Source: Exophiala sp. HKRS030 (taxonomy: Eukaryota; Ascomycota; Eurotiomycetes; Chaetothyriales; Herpotrichiellaceae). Taken from it: DNA of 64,000 nt. Positions 54,289 through 64,000 of the stretch are shown here, in pieces. Every line of letters starts with the position of its first letter. Position 1 is the stretch's first letter. Under the pieces are notes generated by a model. It saw nothing but the letters and a program-made list of their open reading frames with translations, made no database searches and was not told where the DNA came from. Where the stretch lies: the NCBI GenBank assembly GCA_023897205.1, contig JAHWDD010000006.1, forward strand, positions 1,922,001-1,986,000. The letters run 5' to 3'. The position numbers and the translations under genes are program-made.

Positions 54289-55934
54289 CTATACCAGGAA
54301 TCTGAAACCCTTGGTGGCCGCCTCAGTTGGGACGGCGCCGCCGCTTGCGAGTACACTCGTTCTCCTTTCGCCGCCGCCTCCTGTGGATGCAGAGGACGCG
54401 TTGATGGCCCCTTCGACAAACTCACCTCGGTCGAGCTTCTGGTTCAGCCTAACCAAGATGAAGCGGAGGATGGTGGCAAAGATGATGGCGGTCCCGGCCA
54501 TGGCGCAGCATATGGACATGGCCACGACGTAGCGTGGAGCCGCCGATGCCGGGAACATGTAACTCGCAAAGATGCTGCTGGTGTTGGAAACGGCGTTGAT
54601 CGCCGCGATGGCCGCGGCACGTTTCGGTGCCGGTCGAGGGAGCGTGTTGGAGATCCAACCCAGACAGACGACGTAGCCCGTGTAGACTCCCGGGATCATC
54701 AACATCATGGCGACGTATCTCGGGGCCGTGGCGGTGGTGGCGGCCGCCAGGATGAAGGCCAGGATGGCAAAGTAGAGCGGCGTGGTGACGTGGAAGTACC
54801 GTTCCCCAGTCCGGTCGGCGTGCCAGGCGTTGACGAAAGCGGTGATGACCCCCAAAACGTAGGGTGGACAGGTGAGAAGCAGAGAGTTGATCTTGGAGTA
54901 CCCGAGGGTCTCAACGACTGTCGGAAAAAAGTTCGTCACGGATCCGGAAAAGACGATGCAGAAAAGGATCACCATCTACAATAGTAACAAGAGCCCATTA
55001 GCAACGAATTCGCACATACCTAGGCGGTTTTGCTTACCAGAATCCACATCTTGATGTCTTGGAATGCCAACTTGGCTCCGTAGAGCAAGGAGTCCTGTCC
55101 ATCCTCGGTACGGTCCTCTTCTCCAATATCTTCTTGGAGTCTCCAGATGGCCAAAGTTTTTTCGTCATCGCTCAACCAAGCCGTCGTACTGGGGAAGTCG
55201 GGTAGGATAAAATATGCACCTAGGGCGACGCCGATGGTGACGCCTCCCTCGACGATGAAGAGCCATCTCCAAGCTCTCAAGCCGTGCAGACCATCCATTC
55301 CGTCCGTGATGCCGGCGGCGATCAAGCCGGAGAACGCACCGGACAGGAGAGATCCGGAGTAGAGCATGGCGGTCCGGAATCCCAACTCTTTACGAGTGTA
55401 CCAAGAGCTGAGAAAGAAGACGCAGCCGGGGAAGTAGACGGCCTCGACGAAACCGAGGAAGAATCGAACCGCGATGAGACCCCCAAAGTTCTGTACGCCG
55501 GCCGTGGCCATCGATATCGCACCCCAGATGACCATCGCCGTGGACAGATAGATGGACGGTTTTCCAAACTTGTTCATGAATAGATTGGACGGGACCTGCA
55601 TCAGGAGATAACCCACGAACAAGATCGACACCGCGGTCTGGTACTGCGTGCCGTGGAGCTTGAGGTCATCTTCGAGGCCCGCGAGACGGGCGGCGGCGAT
55701 GTTGTTTCGGTCCAGGTAGTTCAGGATGTAGATGACGACGATGGTGGGGATGAGACGAAGGTCGATCTTGCGGACGAGAGCCTTCTCTCTGGCCGCCCGG
55801 TCCTCAGGGCTGAGAGACTTGATGTAGGCCGGGGCATCTCGCTGTAACTCGACAGTCACAGCTTGTGGCTTGTCTAGATCATCGTTGGACATGGTTTTTG
55901 AAATGTTATCTGGCAGGCCATGATGATCACCCAT
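54289..55934 (-). CDS. MFS transporter, allantoate permease (Dal5/ACS) family
   Basis: Exons complement(54289..54975, 55038..55934) give 527 residues; the 62-nt intron (GTAAGC...ATTGTAG) falls between helices six and seven (KMWIL joined to MVILFCIVFSG). Family motifs include YILNYLDRNNIAAARLAGL in helix one, VGYLLMQVPSNLFMNKFG, RFFLGFVEAVYFPGCVFFL and the central RWLFIVEGGVTIG. About twelve membrane segments are seen. The group takes up organic anions such as allantoate, nicotinate, pantothenate or small peptides with protons. The start at 55934 was chosen because the upstream frame reads like leader. Substrate cannot be told from sequence, and no catabolic partner gene adjoins it. Confidence 0.9.
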
Positions 55935-57070
55935 CTTGATGCCACGGCGGAGGGGGGGGCTTTGTCGATGAAGTTTGTATGGGAAGGGAAGGGGGGTTTT
56001 CGCTGGGCCTGGTCCGAGGGAATGAATGTCAACAATGTAGAAGGACAAGGAGGTGAATCTTCTGGGGGAAGTCAAGTAAGGATCACTCCAGGTTTTTGCA
56101 TACACGCGCAGCACTGATATTTATTATCCCCCGTTCCCTCTCACTTTTTATTGACCACCCCAAGGGGTATTCTTCACGGGCTGACTTGGCATGTGGTGGT
56201 GGATCGGGCGTCTGTCGCCGGATACTACTTCAATCCACAATCTCCCCCAGATGGAGGGACCGGAGGCGGTGATAATTGTCGCCATCCAAGGTCAACAATC
56301 GCCCAAGTCTTCCGGGGTGGACAGACAGCTGTGGTCTGAGATTGACAATACATGTTCCCCCTATGCAGGAGAAAGACTTTTTTTTGTTCCAAAATGTGTC
56401 CTGATCATCAACAACAGTCCTATCACATCGCGCCCGATGGAGGTCTTTTTGGAAAGGCAGCCCTGATTAAACCGGAGACTCTGATGCTTGGACGGAGTTG
56501 GATCGGGGATTGACTTCAGCGTGGCGCCGGCAATGCCGTCGGACCCTCAAGGCGGACTGTCACCCCAAGGTCAACAACAGGAGAAAGCAAGACAAATGAC
56601 TACAACGTGGTCCTACTAGACATGACCGATTCCTCCGTTTGATGCTGACATAGCAGTCCAGCTAATTACGCTGTACGGAGTATTCTGTGGTGATATGTTC
56701 GGTGGTTTGTGTGCACCTGGTAAATAGCCTTACCAACCCGACATTCTACCGCCTACCACCGTTCACCCTGTTCGATTCGCTCAAGATATGAAGCACAACG
56801 AGGAAAGTCCAAGCCACAGGTATCCGTGGTCTACGATAGGCGCATCTCATCGATCAAGATAGCCAGCCAGATAGGCCCCGTATCTCACCTGTCCTCTTCT
56901 GGTTGTGTGCCCCACGGCTGAAAGGGAAAGTCAACCGGGACGCCGAGTCACATGTCAGGCTGGAAGTTTTGTGAGGCTCAACTTTTCAACAACGATAAAT
57001 GTCCCGACGCACCATTGGGTGACCGATTGAGATGAGTTACAGTTTACTAAAATCTTCATAGATCTATATT
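55935..57070. other. Divergent intergenic region
   Basis: Promoters of the MFS gene (minus) and the MAK32-like gene (plus). No gene recognised. Confidence 0.5.
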
Positions 57071-58281
57071 ATGGCAACAATGCAAGACCGCATGGCATTC
57101 TGTACATTTGGCATGTTCATCATCGGTACGGGGACGCCTAGAGAAATAACACATCACCAGCAACAAGCCTAACTTATGTCGTAGATCAAATCGAGTACTT
57201 GAATGCCAGTCGAGCACCGGTGCAGAAAATACTCGGCGGAGCAGGTACCTACGCAGCTCTAGGAGCTAGACTTGCTGCTGGGAGGAAAAATTCCCATGCC
57301 GTGTCTTGGATAGTAGACATGGGATCAGATTTCCCATCCGAATTCCGTGCACTAATCGACACGTGGCGGACGAGCTGCATCTTCAGATTGGACATGGGAC
57401 GACTGAGTACGACGGCGTGGAACGGATATGGGCCGAACGAGTTTAGGGGTACGTCTTGCATTTCTCGAAATTGAGCGTCGCTTACATGACAAGCCTTCAA
57501 GTACTTGACGCCAAAGTTACGGCTTGATGAAGACTCCTTGTCTGATGAGCAGGCTCTGGCGGAGTCTTTCCACATGGTGTGCTCTCCGGAGCGTTGCGTG
57601 TCCATCATCAGAGGCATTTTGGCTCGCCGAAAGAAGCTTGGTCCAGACGAGCCGAGACCAGTGTTCGTTTGGGAGCCGGTGCCGGATCAGTGTACTCCAA
57701 GGGAGCTCGAAAAGGTACTTGAAGCCATTGAACATGTCGACGTCATTAGTCCGAACGCAGACGAGTTTGCCGCGCTTTTTACAGGCAGCCCTGAACAGGA
57801 CTCGAAGCAGAAAATGGTGGAAAAGCTCCTAGGTCGGTCCGAAGAGAAACCGTCAGATACGCTGCTTGTGATCAGGGAAGGAGCACAGGGATGCACCGCC
57901 TATCAACGCTCAGAAACCCTACTACACTTGAAGGCTTCTCATCAAAGTGCCGAAAACGTGGTAGATCCTACGGGGGGCGGAAATACATTCTTGGGTGCCT
58001 TGGCTGTCGCTCTAACGGACAGAGTCTTGCCTTCAGAGCAATATCTGGTGGAATCTGGATTTGTCGGAGATTCACGGCTGCAACGAGTGCTTCTTGCCCT
58101 AGTGCATGCCACAGTCGCTGCCGGCTATGCTATCGAGCAGGTAGGCATGCCAACCCTCACAGACGTGGAGCAGGACGCTTGGAATGGTCATGCATACCAG
58201 AAGAGATTCACATCTTACCTAGCACGAGAGAAATCTTATATAGCTGACCAGCTCAAACAATGGCAATCGATAAAACCTTGA
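57071..58281 (+). CDS. MAK32: MAK32-like PfkB-family carbohydrate kinase protein
   Basis: Exons 57071..57125, 57185..57448 and 57494..58281 give 368 residues in phase. The protein begins MATMQDRMAFCTFGMFIID and continues EYLNASRAPVQKILGGAGT, YAALGARL, then SWIVDMGSDFP, all typical of the Mak32 group. The C-terminal PfkB signature VVDPTGGGNTFLGALAVAL is close to the DTxGAGD ATP-site motif but reads DPTGGGNTF, so the usual catalytic Asp (GAGD) is replaced by Asn. Yeast Mak32 was found through maintenance of killer virus-like particles, biochemical activity unknown. The second intron is 45 nt and uses the AAG acceptor at 57493; the next acceptor downstream would break phase. Confidence 0.85.
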
Positions 58282-58614
58282 TAACAATATCGTCCTTGAA
58301 CTAGTGTTTTTGGATATGTCTTTGACTTTGTGCGTATCAAATCGGATCCTCACTCGGCTGATTCTGGTCAAGCCTTTTGTCTTCTCAGCATGAAGAGGTT
58401 GACTCTAGTGTCCAGATGCGAGCATGAAGCTCTTTCGCTCTTCCGTCTTCCTAAAAGTGATATCCCCCCTGAATTTGGACACTTCCCGTCCCCTCACCCT
58501 GATTCAATATCGCTCGATATAGTATGAATGAGTATGTACAAGTTGATGCTAAAGGCCTTGATGTTGGTGTTTTTCTTTTAATTGAAGGTCATTGCGTTCG
58601 TTCGAACCCGGATA
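58282..58614. other. Convergent spacer
   Basis: 3' regions of the MAK32-like gene (plus) and the small gene on the minus strand. No gene seen. Confidence 0.4.
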
Positions 58615-58966
58615 CTATCTGGCTTTGTCGTGCTCGATGATCTGTTTGCTCCAACTAAAGCACAGTCAGTCTTATTCCAACACTTGTCCACGCTGATCGA
58701 AGAACTGATGTTTCAATCCCTTGATCCAAGCTACCGCCTAGACTCGGTGCATGCACGTACTTTCTGCTGGGGAAGAAGCCGGTCTTCTCTGGCATCTTAT
58801 TTCTGTATTCCCTGTTCGCTGAGGCGCTGAAGGCAACGAAGACAACAGCTGCAATGGCCGCGCCGAAGATCATCGTGTTCGACTTCCAATTGTGAGGTTG
58901 CGCATACCAGCCACCAGCAGGTGACCAGACGTGCTTCGGATACGGTATCTTGCCGCCGCCACCCAT
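58615..58966 (-). CDS. Small single-TM fungal protein, probably mitochondrial (81 aa)
   Basis: Exons complement(58615..58654, 58761..58966), joined in phase across a 106-nt intron (GTACGT...CTTTAG). The protein starts MGGGGKIPYPKHVWSPAGG and WYAQPHNWK, has one membrane helix (TMIFGAAIAAVVFVAFSAS) and ends REYRNKMPEKTGFFPSRNW plus a charged tail. This pattern is conserved across filamentous fungi; I recall it as a respiratory complex I-type accessory protein but am not sure of the subunit name. The divergent neighbour is a mitoribosomal protein, consistent with a mitochondrial role. Location and role are inference. Confidence 0.75.
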
Positions 58967-59109
58967 GTCTGCGGGTGTCTAATTTCAAGGGCAGGATTAT
59001 AGGTGGAAGGGGTTGCAATGATGATGGCCTGCGTTGTCGAACGGTGTGGTCGAGATCAAGAGGTTCATGGTTCCGGAGGTCGCAGTTCACACAGTATTGA
59101 GGCTCAACC

Positions 59110-59114
59110 ATTGG
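59110..59114 (-). promoter_or_regulatory. CCAAT box between the small TM gene and mL44
   Basis: CCAAT on the minus strand (plus reads ATTGG within CCATTGGT), 144 bp upstream of the small TM gene start and about 224 bp upstream of mL44. Same eight-base context and spacing as in the QCR8/PHB1 interval. Candidate HAP site. Confidence 0.4.
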
Positions 59115-59337
59115 TCATGAGCTTTGCACGTGACACCAAATCTTGGCAGAATGGGATTGGGCGCAGCTTCTCGCCCGTAGATTTTCTCGCGATGGTCTCG
59201 TGTTGCCGTAGGAAAGTCTTGGTGAAAGGTCTTGCAATCGTTTTCCATTTACTTCTTGGCTTTATCGACCCATTCGAGTGCTTCCCCTTGAACGAAGCGC
59301 ATCTTGCCTCTCCCTGCCTCGAGCTCATATAGCTCTA

Positions 59338-60495
59338 ATGAAGAGGCTGCGGCTCCTGCGATGGAGCGGTAGTGTACTCTCACCCCGGACGAGACCCGAA
59401 CCTTTGTATTCTCACCTCCGCAATTTTCAACGTTGTCAAACAACGGCCACTACGGTCTCAGGACCTGGGGACTATCTCGAAGGCACCCCTATATTCTCCG
59501 AAGATGTACTCGTAAAACTCCCTTCGCCTCCGGTCACAGCTGCGAAGACCTCCGCAAAGCTTGCTGCTCTACATGCCCGACTTGCACTCCCTACACGACT
59601 TCCCCTCGAGACTCTGGCGAGGACACTTGTGGATGATTCAGCAGATTCTTCAATACGATTCAACAATAAACCTTTTGCTGTGCTCGGCAACGATTTACTC
59701 GGATACTACACTTCAGAAAATATTTTAGCCCAGTATCCAAGGTTACCGATGGCCGTGGTATTCGCAGCCATGTATGCATACCACGGTCCGGCAACGCTGT
59801 CTTCGCTAGCTAGAGAATGGGGTGTAGAGTCTGCGGCGGAGCCTGGTGGTGAAGTTGACCCAGGCCTACTTCAGTTCAAACGACTACCTCCTGAACCCAA
59901 ACCTCAGCGACCCTCACAACAGATCATCGAGGCCTACCAGGACGGAGAGAAGTTTCGCCGAACGATGAGTTCAAGGACCGTCTATGATGACCAATTTGGA
60001 GATCCCCAGGACGCGCAAGAAGTGGTACAGAAAGGCGTCACCCTCGAAAGGGCCTCGACAAACTTCGTTCGGGCAGTATTTGGCGCAGTATACCTACATG
60101 CGGGAAGGGCGGCCGCGAAACAATTCTACAATGACCATATTGCTTCTCGGCAAGTCAATATGGCGAGCCTTTTTCAGTTCAAGAACCCTACCCGGGATTT
60201 GAGCCGGCTGTGTGCCAGAGAGGGCTTCCAGGCTCCCGTAGCCAAGATCCTCAGCGAAACCGGTCGTAAGAGTCGGACACCGGTCTTCGTCGTCGGAATA
60301 TATTCCGGCAGCGAGAAGCTGGGAGAAGGGGCGGGTGCGAGCCTCATCGAAGCTCGAACACGTGCAGCAGTTGCAGCAATGAAGGGGTGGTATCTGTACA
60401 GCCCGACAGAAGTTCGGTTGCCTAGTGAGATGGAAGAACCTGGGGCTAAGGCATGGACCCCGATTTTGATTGATGCCGGCGAAATCGCCAACTGA
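59338..60495 (+). CDS. MRPL3: Mitochondrial large ribosomal subunit protein mL44
   Basis: Single exon, 385 residues from the ATG at 59338. An Arg/Leu/Ser-rich, acid-free N-terminus looks like a mitochondrial targeting signal. An RNase III-like domain follows (FNNKPFAVLGNDLLGYYTSENI..., then NFVRAVFGAVYLHAGRAAAKQF) without the catalytic acidic box, as expected of mL44. The C-terminal dsRNA-binding domain includes FVVGIYSGSEKLGEGAGAS followed by EARTRAAVAAMKGWYLYSP. mL44 sits near the exit of the mitoribosomal large subunit and binds 21S rRNA. The start further upstream at 59278 would add a Cys-containing segment that is less signal-like. Confidence 0.92.
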   Translation: MKRLRLLRWSGSVLSPRTRPEPLYSHLRNFQRCQTTATTVSGPGDYLEGTPIFSEDVLVKLPSPPVTAAKTSAKLAALHARLALPTRLPLETLARTLVDDSADSSIRFNNKPFAVLGNDLLGYYTSENILAQYPRLPMAVVFAAMYAYHGPATLSSLAREWGVESAAEPGGEVDPGLLQFKRLPPEPKPQRPSQQIIEAYQDGEKFRRTMSSRTVYDDQFGDPQDAQEVVQKGVTLERASTNFVRAVFGAVYLHAGRAAAKQFYNDHIASRQVNMASLFQFKNPTRDLSRLCAREGFQAPVAKILSETGRKSRTPVFVVGIYSGSEKLGEGAGASLIEARTRAAVAAMKGWYLYSPTEVRLPSEMEEPGAKAWTPILIDAGEIAN

Positions 60496-61646
60496 GTCGA
60501 CTTCGAAATCTGTTGTAAATACCAACATTGACCAAAGCGGTGTACTTTTACCATTTGAGAACTATGCCTCGAACGGCGTGGAGCCATAGTCACAGAACTG
60601 TAATTACTAAGAGTGTGGGAAACTTCAGATGACCTCTTGAAAGGCGGACGGTGGTTGAATAATCGACTCCACGCACGTACAGTACTATCATCCTCTCACA
60701 CAGATTAGTCCGTGGCACAGAGCTGGCCGCTGTGTTCATGCGATGGGAAGCCGGGACGGCTGTCTGCCTCTTCCGAATAGTTGAATGCCTAGTTTGACTT
60801 CTCGCTTGAATTCTCGTCTCCCGAATGTTCGGCACTCGATCTAGAACTCGTCTTGGAGCAAAGATACGAGTACGGAGCACGGAGTCTGCAAAATATCAAA
60901 TGATCATCTGCCCTTTCGGGAACTTTGGTTGCTGTGACCGGTTTGACGGGCCGTCGGCCAATTGTACGCTACACACGTGATGACGTCGATGGTTTGCCTG
61001 CCCTGCGCCCTGGTTCCTCGTTCTCTCATCTTCCTTGCCTCTCTTTTGCACCCAAGAAACAATGACACACGTTCGTCGCTATAGTTGAAGTCGATCCTCT
61101 TGGCATCCCTCGAACAAGGAACGGTGAGAACCAGGCCGTTTGACAACTGATCGGGCGTTCCGCAGGCTGAACAATGCCGTCCTTCGAATGAGGTTCCGGG
61201 ACCTTTGAGGATCGATCGACAAAAGTCTCCCGGCGACGGTCTGACCTTGCGCCACGGGATGGTTCGCACTGCCTCCACCAATCGTGTGAGCGACAGAAGA
61301 TCCCTGGATGACTACTAGATCCATGTCAAGACGGGCGGCCTTGGTTCGTTTCGAATCGTATCCCCACAATATCATTGCCTGGCTGGGGCGGATGACTTCA
61401 ACCTGTGACTCGCCCATCACCACCGTCCCCTCAAGACCATGAACGATGGAAAAGTGACCATTTAGCCTTGCTAGGCACTCTTGCTAGCAATCAGCCACAC
61501 CTTACAGGCTTCTCTTTCCGGACATGTGGTCTTGGTTCCTATTATAAGCCTGCCTAGCCCTTGCTGGGTCACGATGACTTGACCAGTTTCCTTTTCTGCT
61601 AAACATTTTTTATACCACTCTTATAGGATACACACAGAGACTCCTC
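60496..61646. other. Intergenic, no gene recognised
   Basis: Overlapping minus-strand frames (60590-60880, 60904-61281, 61079-61423) are basic but lack domains and compete in different frames; not called as genes. Confidence 0.45.
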
Positions 61647-62441
61647 ATGGCAGCTGCTGACTATTTCCAGTCTGGCGCAAGACCACCGTTCGAACAACAA
61701 AACGGCCTCTATCCTCCGCCTGGGCCACGAAGAACGAGCTCCTCACAACCTGCATTCGGGCGGGATCCTCCACCACAGGGCCACCCGAGCCCACACACCC
61801 AACCACAACATGCGCAATACGCTCCTCCACCATATCAACCGCTGAACAATGAACAAAAGGCTCAACAATCCGTGCACTTTGCGCCCACGCCTTCTCCTGG
61901 TGAACGATCCAGACCTTCCCCTCAACCTCAGCCTCAGCCTTACGCCATGAACCAGCCGAATTACCAAGTTCACCCGGCACAGCATCTCTCTACATATCCA
62001 CAGAACCCTTACGTACCGTTGGAGTATCAGAATCAACAGGCCTACTATCCACCGTCGCCTTACCAACATCCTCGTCCCAACCACTCGTATACCGATTTGC
62101 ACGGTGGTGGAGGATATTCATCCGACCCAGAACATCACCAGCGGCACAAGCACAAGAGTCGACCGAGGCGGGTGTCGGACAATTCGCGATCCACCAACGC
62201 CGATGCACTTCTGGGTGCGGCCGGCGGCGGTTTGATTGGCGACCTTATATTCCCAGGTCTAGGGACAATAGGAGGAGCCTTGGCCGGATGGGTGGGTGGC
62301 AAGGATTACGGCAAACATCGAAAGTGGCGAGAAGAGAAGAGAGACCGAGAACAAGAAAATTGGGAAAAGAAGTTCCGAAACCGTGACCGCGACCGGTCCA
62401 GAAGTCACAGTCATGACAGACCTCGGAGGAATCATGAATGA
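61647..62441 (+). CDS. Proline/glutamine-rich protein with glycine-zipper segment
   Basis: Single exon, 264 residues. The first 165 residues are Pro/Gln/Tyr/His-rich and disordered (PPPGPRRTSSSQPAFGRDPP, QHAQYAPPPYQPLN). Then comes a glycine-zipper-like hydrophobic hairpin, ADALLGAAGGGLIGDLIFPG followed by LGTIGGALAGWVGGKDYG, with small residues every four positions, and finally a strongly basic/acidic helix (KHRKWREEKRDREQENWEKK) and an Arg/Ser/His tail. Such proteins are frequent in filamentous fungi; the zipper suggests membrane insertion or self-association. Function unknown. Confidence 0.8.
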   Translation: MAAADYFQSGARPPFEQQNGLYPPPGPRRTSSSQPAFGRDPPPQGHPSPHTQPQHAQYAPPPYQPLNNEQKAQQSVHFAPTPSPGERSRPSPQPQPQPYAMNQPNYQVHPAQHLSTYPQNPYVPLEYQNQQAYYPPSPYQHPRPNHSYTDLHGGGGYSSDPEHHQRHKHKSRPRRVSDNSRSTNADALLGAAGGGLIGDLIFPGLGTIGGALAGWVGGKDYGKHRKWREEKRDREQENWEKKFRNRDRDRSRSHSHDRPRRNHE

Positions 62442-63034
62442 GGGGGCCGAGGACAATGACAGAACTTTGATGGGGGAGATTTAACGAGCACTAGACTCTT
62501 TTTTTTGGGTTTTCTTACAGTACAGTTATTATGGTGGCGGCATTCTGTTTTGTTTCCATGTACGATAGGAGGTTTTTTGTTGATGTTCCTACGCATACCC
62601 ATTTCGAGACACCTCTTGACCGGTTCAAGGAATGCTCTCTTTGGATTGTAAATTATTTTGACTCATGTGTGCTATGCGATTCGAGCATGAGAACGATAAT
62701 GAGAATGAGACATGATTTTCAAGCCTCGACCGTGTGTGCCTAGTGTACGATTTCGCGTTCATCTTGTGTGCTCTGACCTCAAGGTAGTGTAATCCGTACA
62801 TGTTCATAAACTTGTACGACCACCTTACTACTGTAGGTACTATGCGTGCATTGAGTGAGTCTCTATCATGTCACCACAAACCTCTTTTTGCCTCGTAGAC
62901 ATTGCCACAAGACTCGACAGTACAAATCCGTACGATGAAAGACTTGTCATCCTCATCGTAAGTCGGTCATCGGTCGTCATGATGATGATCATCATCAAGG
63001 CTCCGTCCACTGTCTTTTTCTTCATCAATCATCG
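62442..63034. other. Convergent spacer
   Basis: 3' regions of the glycine-zipper gene (plus) and GCS1 (minus). An ATGATGATCATCATC patch near 62980 is simple sequence. No gene recognised. Confidence 0.5.
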
Positions 63035-64000
63035 TCATCCGTCCCAACCTCTTGCTCTTTCCTTGGCGGTCAACATTTCCCACCCCACGGCGCCGTCCTT
63101 CCCTTCCTTCCCTCCCACCTCCTCGACGGCCTTGAACAGGTCGTACGTCACCTTTTCGCTCACCTCACTGTCGAACCTGTAGCCCGGGTGGGTCCGGACG
63201 AACTCCCGCAGCCACTTCGCGCCGGTCCACAGGGTCCCGTCGGCCCTCTTGCGGATCAGGTCCAGGTACCTCGCCAGTTCACACCGGGTGGTGACGTCGA
63301 TGTTGACGCTGTCCAGGTAAGACTCTACCAGCGGGATGAGACCTGGGAAGTCGTCGTCGGCGGCGTCCTTTGGCTCCTCGTCACCACCACCACCACCACC
63401 ACCACCACCACCACTCGCCGAGTGTTGCGTCCCGTTGATGATTTCGTCAATGGTCATCAGTCGGTATTCGTCTTCCACCGGGCCGAATTTGGGTTTCGTG
63501 TTGGCCTCGCCGTTTTTGTCGTCGGAACCGGACGCTGGTTCAGCGGCACCGACGACCCCGTTGAGCAAAGGACTGGCACGGGGACTGTTACGTCGGGGTA
63601 GAAACGGGTCCTTTCGGAACCAAAACTTTTCCTTCATGACGGCGTCCCGGGCGTGAGCCGTCTCCATGTTCTCCGTCGTCCGGGGGATGGGGATGTAAAA
63701 GTTGAGGTCGAAACTGAGAATGGCCCTGGTCACGAGCACGATGAAGATGCTGAAGGCGGCGTTTTCGAAGTCGGTGATTTGGATCTCCATGCTGCGAAAC
63801 TCGACCCTCCAGCCAATGTCGGCGTCGGGAGGGGGCGGTTTGAACCGCATGTGCTGCCAGTTGGTCGACTGGATGTTTTCGAAATGGTTGCTGCCCTCGG
63901 GGTCGAGGGACTCGAGGTCCTCAGCGAAGACCACCAGGGGGTCCCGGATGAAGAGGTGGGCGAAATGAGTCGCGAGGAGGTCGTCCATGCCCCCGGCCAC
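63035..64000 (-). CDS. GCS1: Glutamate-cysteine ligase catalytic subunit, C-terminal part (runs off right edge)
   Basis: The 321 visible codons are the C-terminal half; the start and the ATP-grasp-like catalytic N-terminal half lie beyond 64000. Family segments seen are DDLLATHFAHLFIRDPLVVF, ENIQSTNWQHMRFKPPP, DIGWRVEFRSMEIQITDFEN and ILSFDLNFYIPI. The enzyme makes gamma-glutamylcysteine from glutamate, cysteine and ATP, the rate-limiting step of glutathione synthesis in the cytosol. Within the variable region after EIINGTQHSAS there is a run of ten glycines encoded by GGT codons, then an acidic stretch. The remaining C-terminus (LIPLVESYLDSVNIDV, CELARYLDLIRKRADGTL, FVRTHPGYRFDSEVSEKV) is normal. 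Confidence 0.93.
   Translation of the reverse strand: MAGGMDDLLATHFAHLFIRDPLVVFAEDLESLDPEGSNHFENIQSTNWQHMRFKPPPPDADIGWRVEFRSMEIQITDFENAAFSIFIVLVTRAILSFDLNFYIPIPRTTENMETAHARDAVMKEKFWFRKDPFLPRRNSPRASPLLNGVVGAAEPASGSDDKNGEANTKPKFGPVEDEYRLMTIDEIINGTQHSASGGGGGGGGGGDEEPKDAADDDFPGLIPLVESYLDSVNIDVTTRCELARYLDLIRKRADGTLWTGAKWLREFVRTHPGYRFDSEVSEKVTYDLFKAVEEVGGKEGKDGAVGWEMLTAKERARGWDG
63382..63414. repeat. CAC/GTG trinucleotide repeat coding for poly-Gly in GCS1
   Basis: Eleven CAC units on the plus strand; the minus-strand reading frame gives ten consecutive GGT glycine codons within the glutamate-cysteine ligase gene. Length variation would change only the linker. Confidence 0.95.

Noticed and set aside
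54205..54984. Long glycine/arginine-rich plus-strand frame
   Set aside because: Exact antisense shadow of the second exon of the MFS transporter, whose helices and family motifs are clear.
60590..61423. Three overlapping basic minus-strand frames
   Set aside because: They overlap in different frames, show no domain and no workable splice joins; probably promoter sequence of the glycine-zipper gene.

Overview
The window is nuclear DNA from a filamentous ascomycete (Pezizomycotina). The evidence is short spliceosomal introns (mostly 45-190 nt, GT-AG with CTRAC-like branch sites), genes packed on both strands at about one per 2 kb, and typical fungal families: WSC/DUF1996, DUF3433, the allantoate-permease MFS family, fungal aminoglycoside-phosphotransferase-like proteins, QCR8, CTK2 and RRP12. 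A black-yeast-like Eurotiomycete (Chaetothyriales) fits the protein flavour, but that is inference. I see no mobile element, CRISPR array, credible tRNA/rRNA gene or secondary-metabolite cluster.

Layout. 0-9 kb is a decayed accessory stretch: a microbial-type PARG-like gene, a frameshifted C-terminal fragment of an aminoglycoside-phosphotransferase-like (APH-like) gene, an unrecognised ORF, an FHA-plus-kinase gene whose reading frame breaks once, an ERG28-like gene, and a second APH-like pseudogene that has lost its whole catalytic core. 9-12 kb holds housekeeping genes: a FAM32A homologue and the divergent pair QCR8/PHB1. 12.9-15.5 kb is a secreted DUF1996-WSC-WSC protein. 17-24.3 kb holds a 2OG-Fe(II) oxygenase, the sodium/phosphate symporter PHO89 and an SDR. 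25-31 kb holds a C2H2-like protein and the ribosome-biogenesis factor RRP12. 32-41 kb has two secreted proteins, a METTL13/EEF1AKMT4-type methyltransferase and small or unnamed conserved fungal genes. 41.7-45.4 kb is a 1220-residue DUF3433 membrane protein. 46.5-51 kb holds a La-type RNA-binding protein and the CTD-kinase cyclin CTK2. 51.6-56 kb holds an F-box protein and an MFS transporter. 57-62.4 kb holds a MAK32-like PfkB protein, a small single-TM protein divergent from the mitoribosomal protein mL44, and a glycine-zipper protein. The 3' part of glutamate-cysteine ligase (GCS1) runs off the right edge.

Gene structures were rebuilt by hand from reading frames and splice signals; exon joins were checked for phase and are given per gene. 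No previously undescribed multi-gene system stands out. The most notable signals are: decay of three kinase-fold genes within 7 kb; a 22-bp tandem duplication that breaks the frame of an N-terminal extension of CTK2; a GC-AG intron in PHB1; two divergent promoters of mitochondrial or mitochondrial-like gene pairs that share a CCAAT box at nearly the same distance; stop-free, frame-neutral introns that could be retained; and a poly-glycine tract inside glutamate-cysteine ligase.
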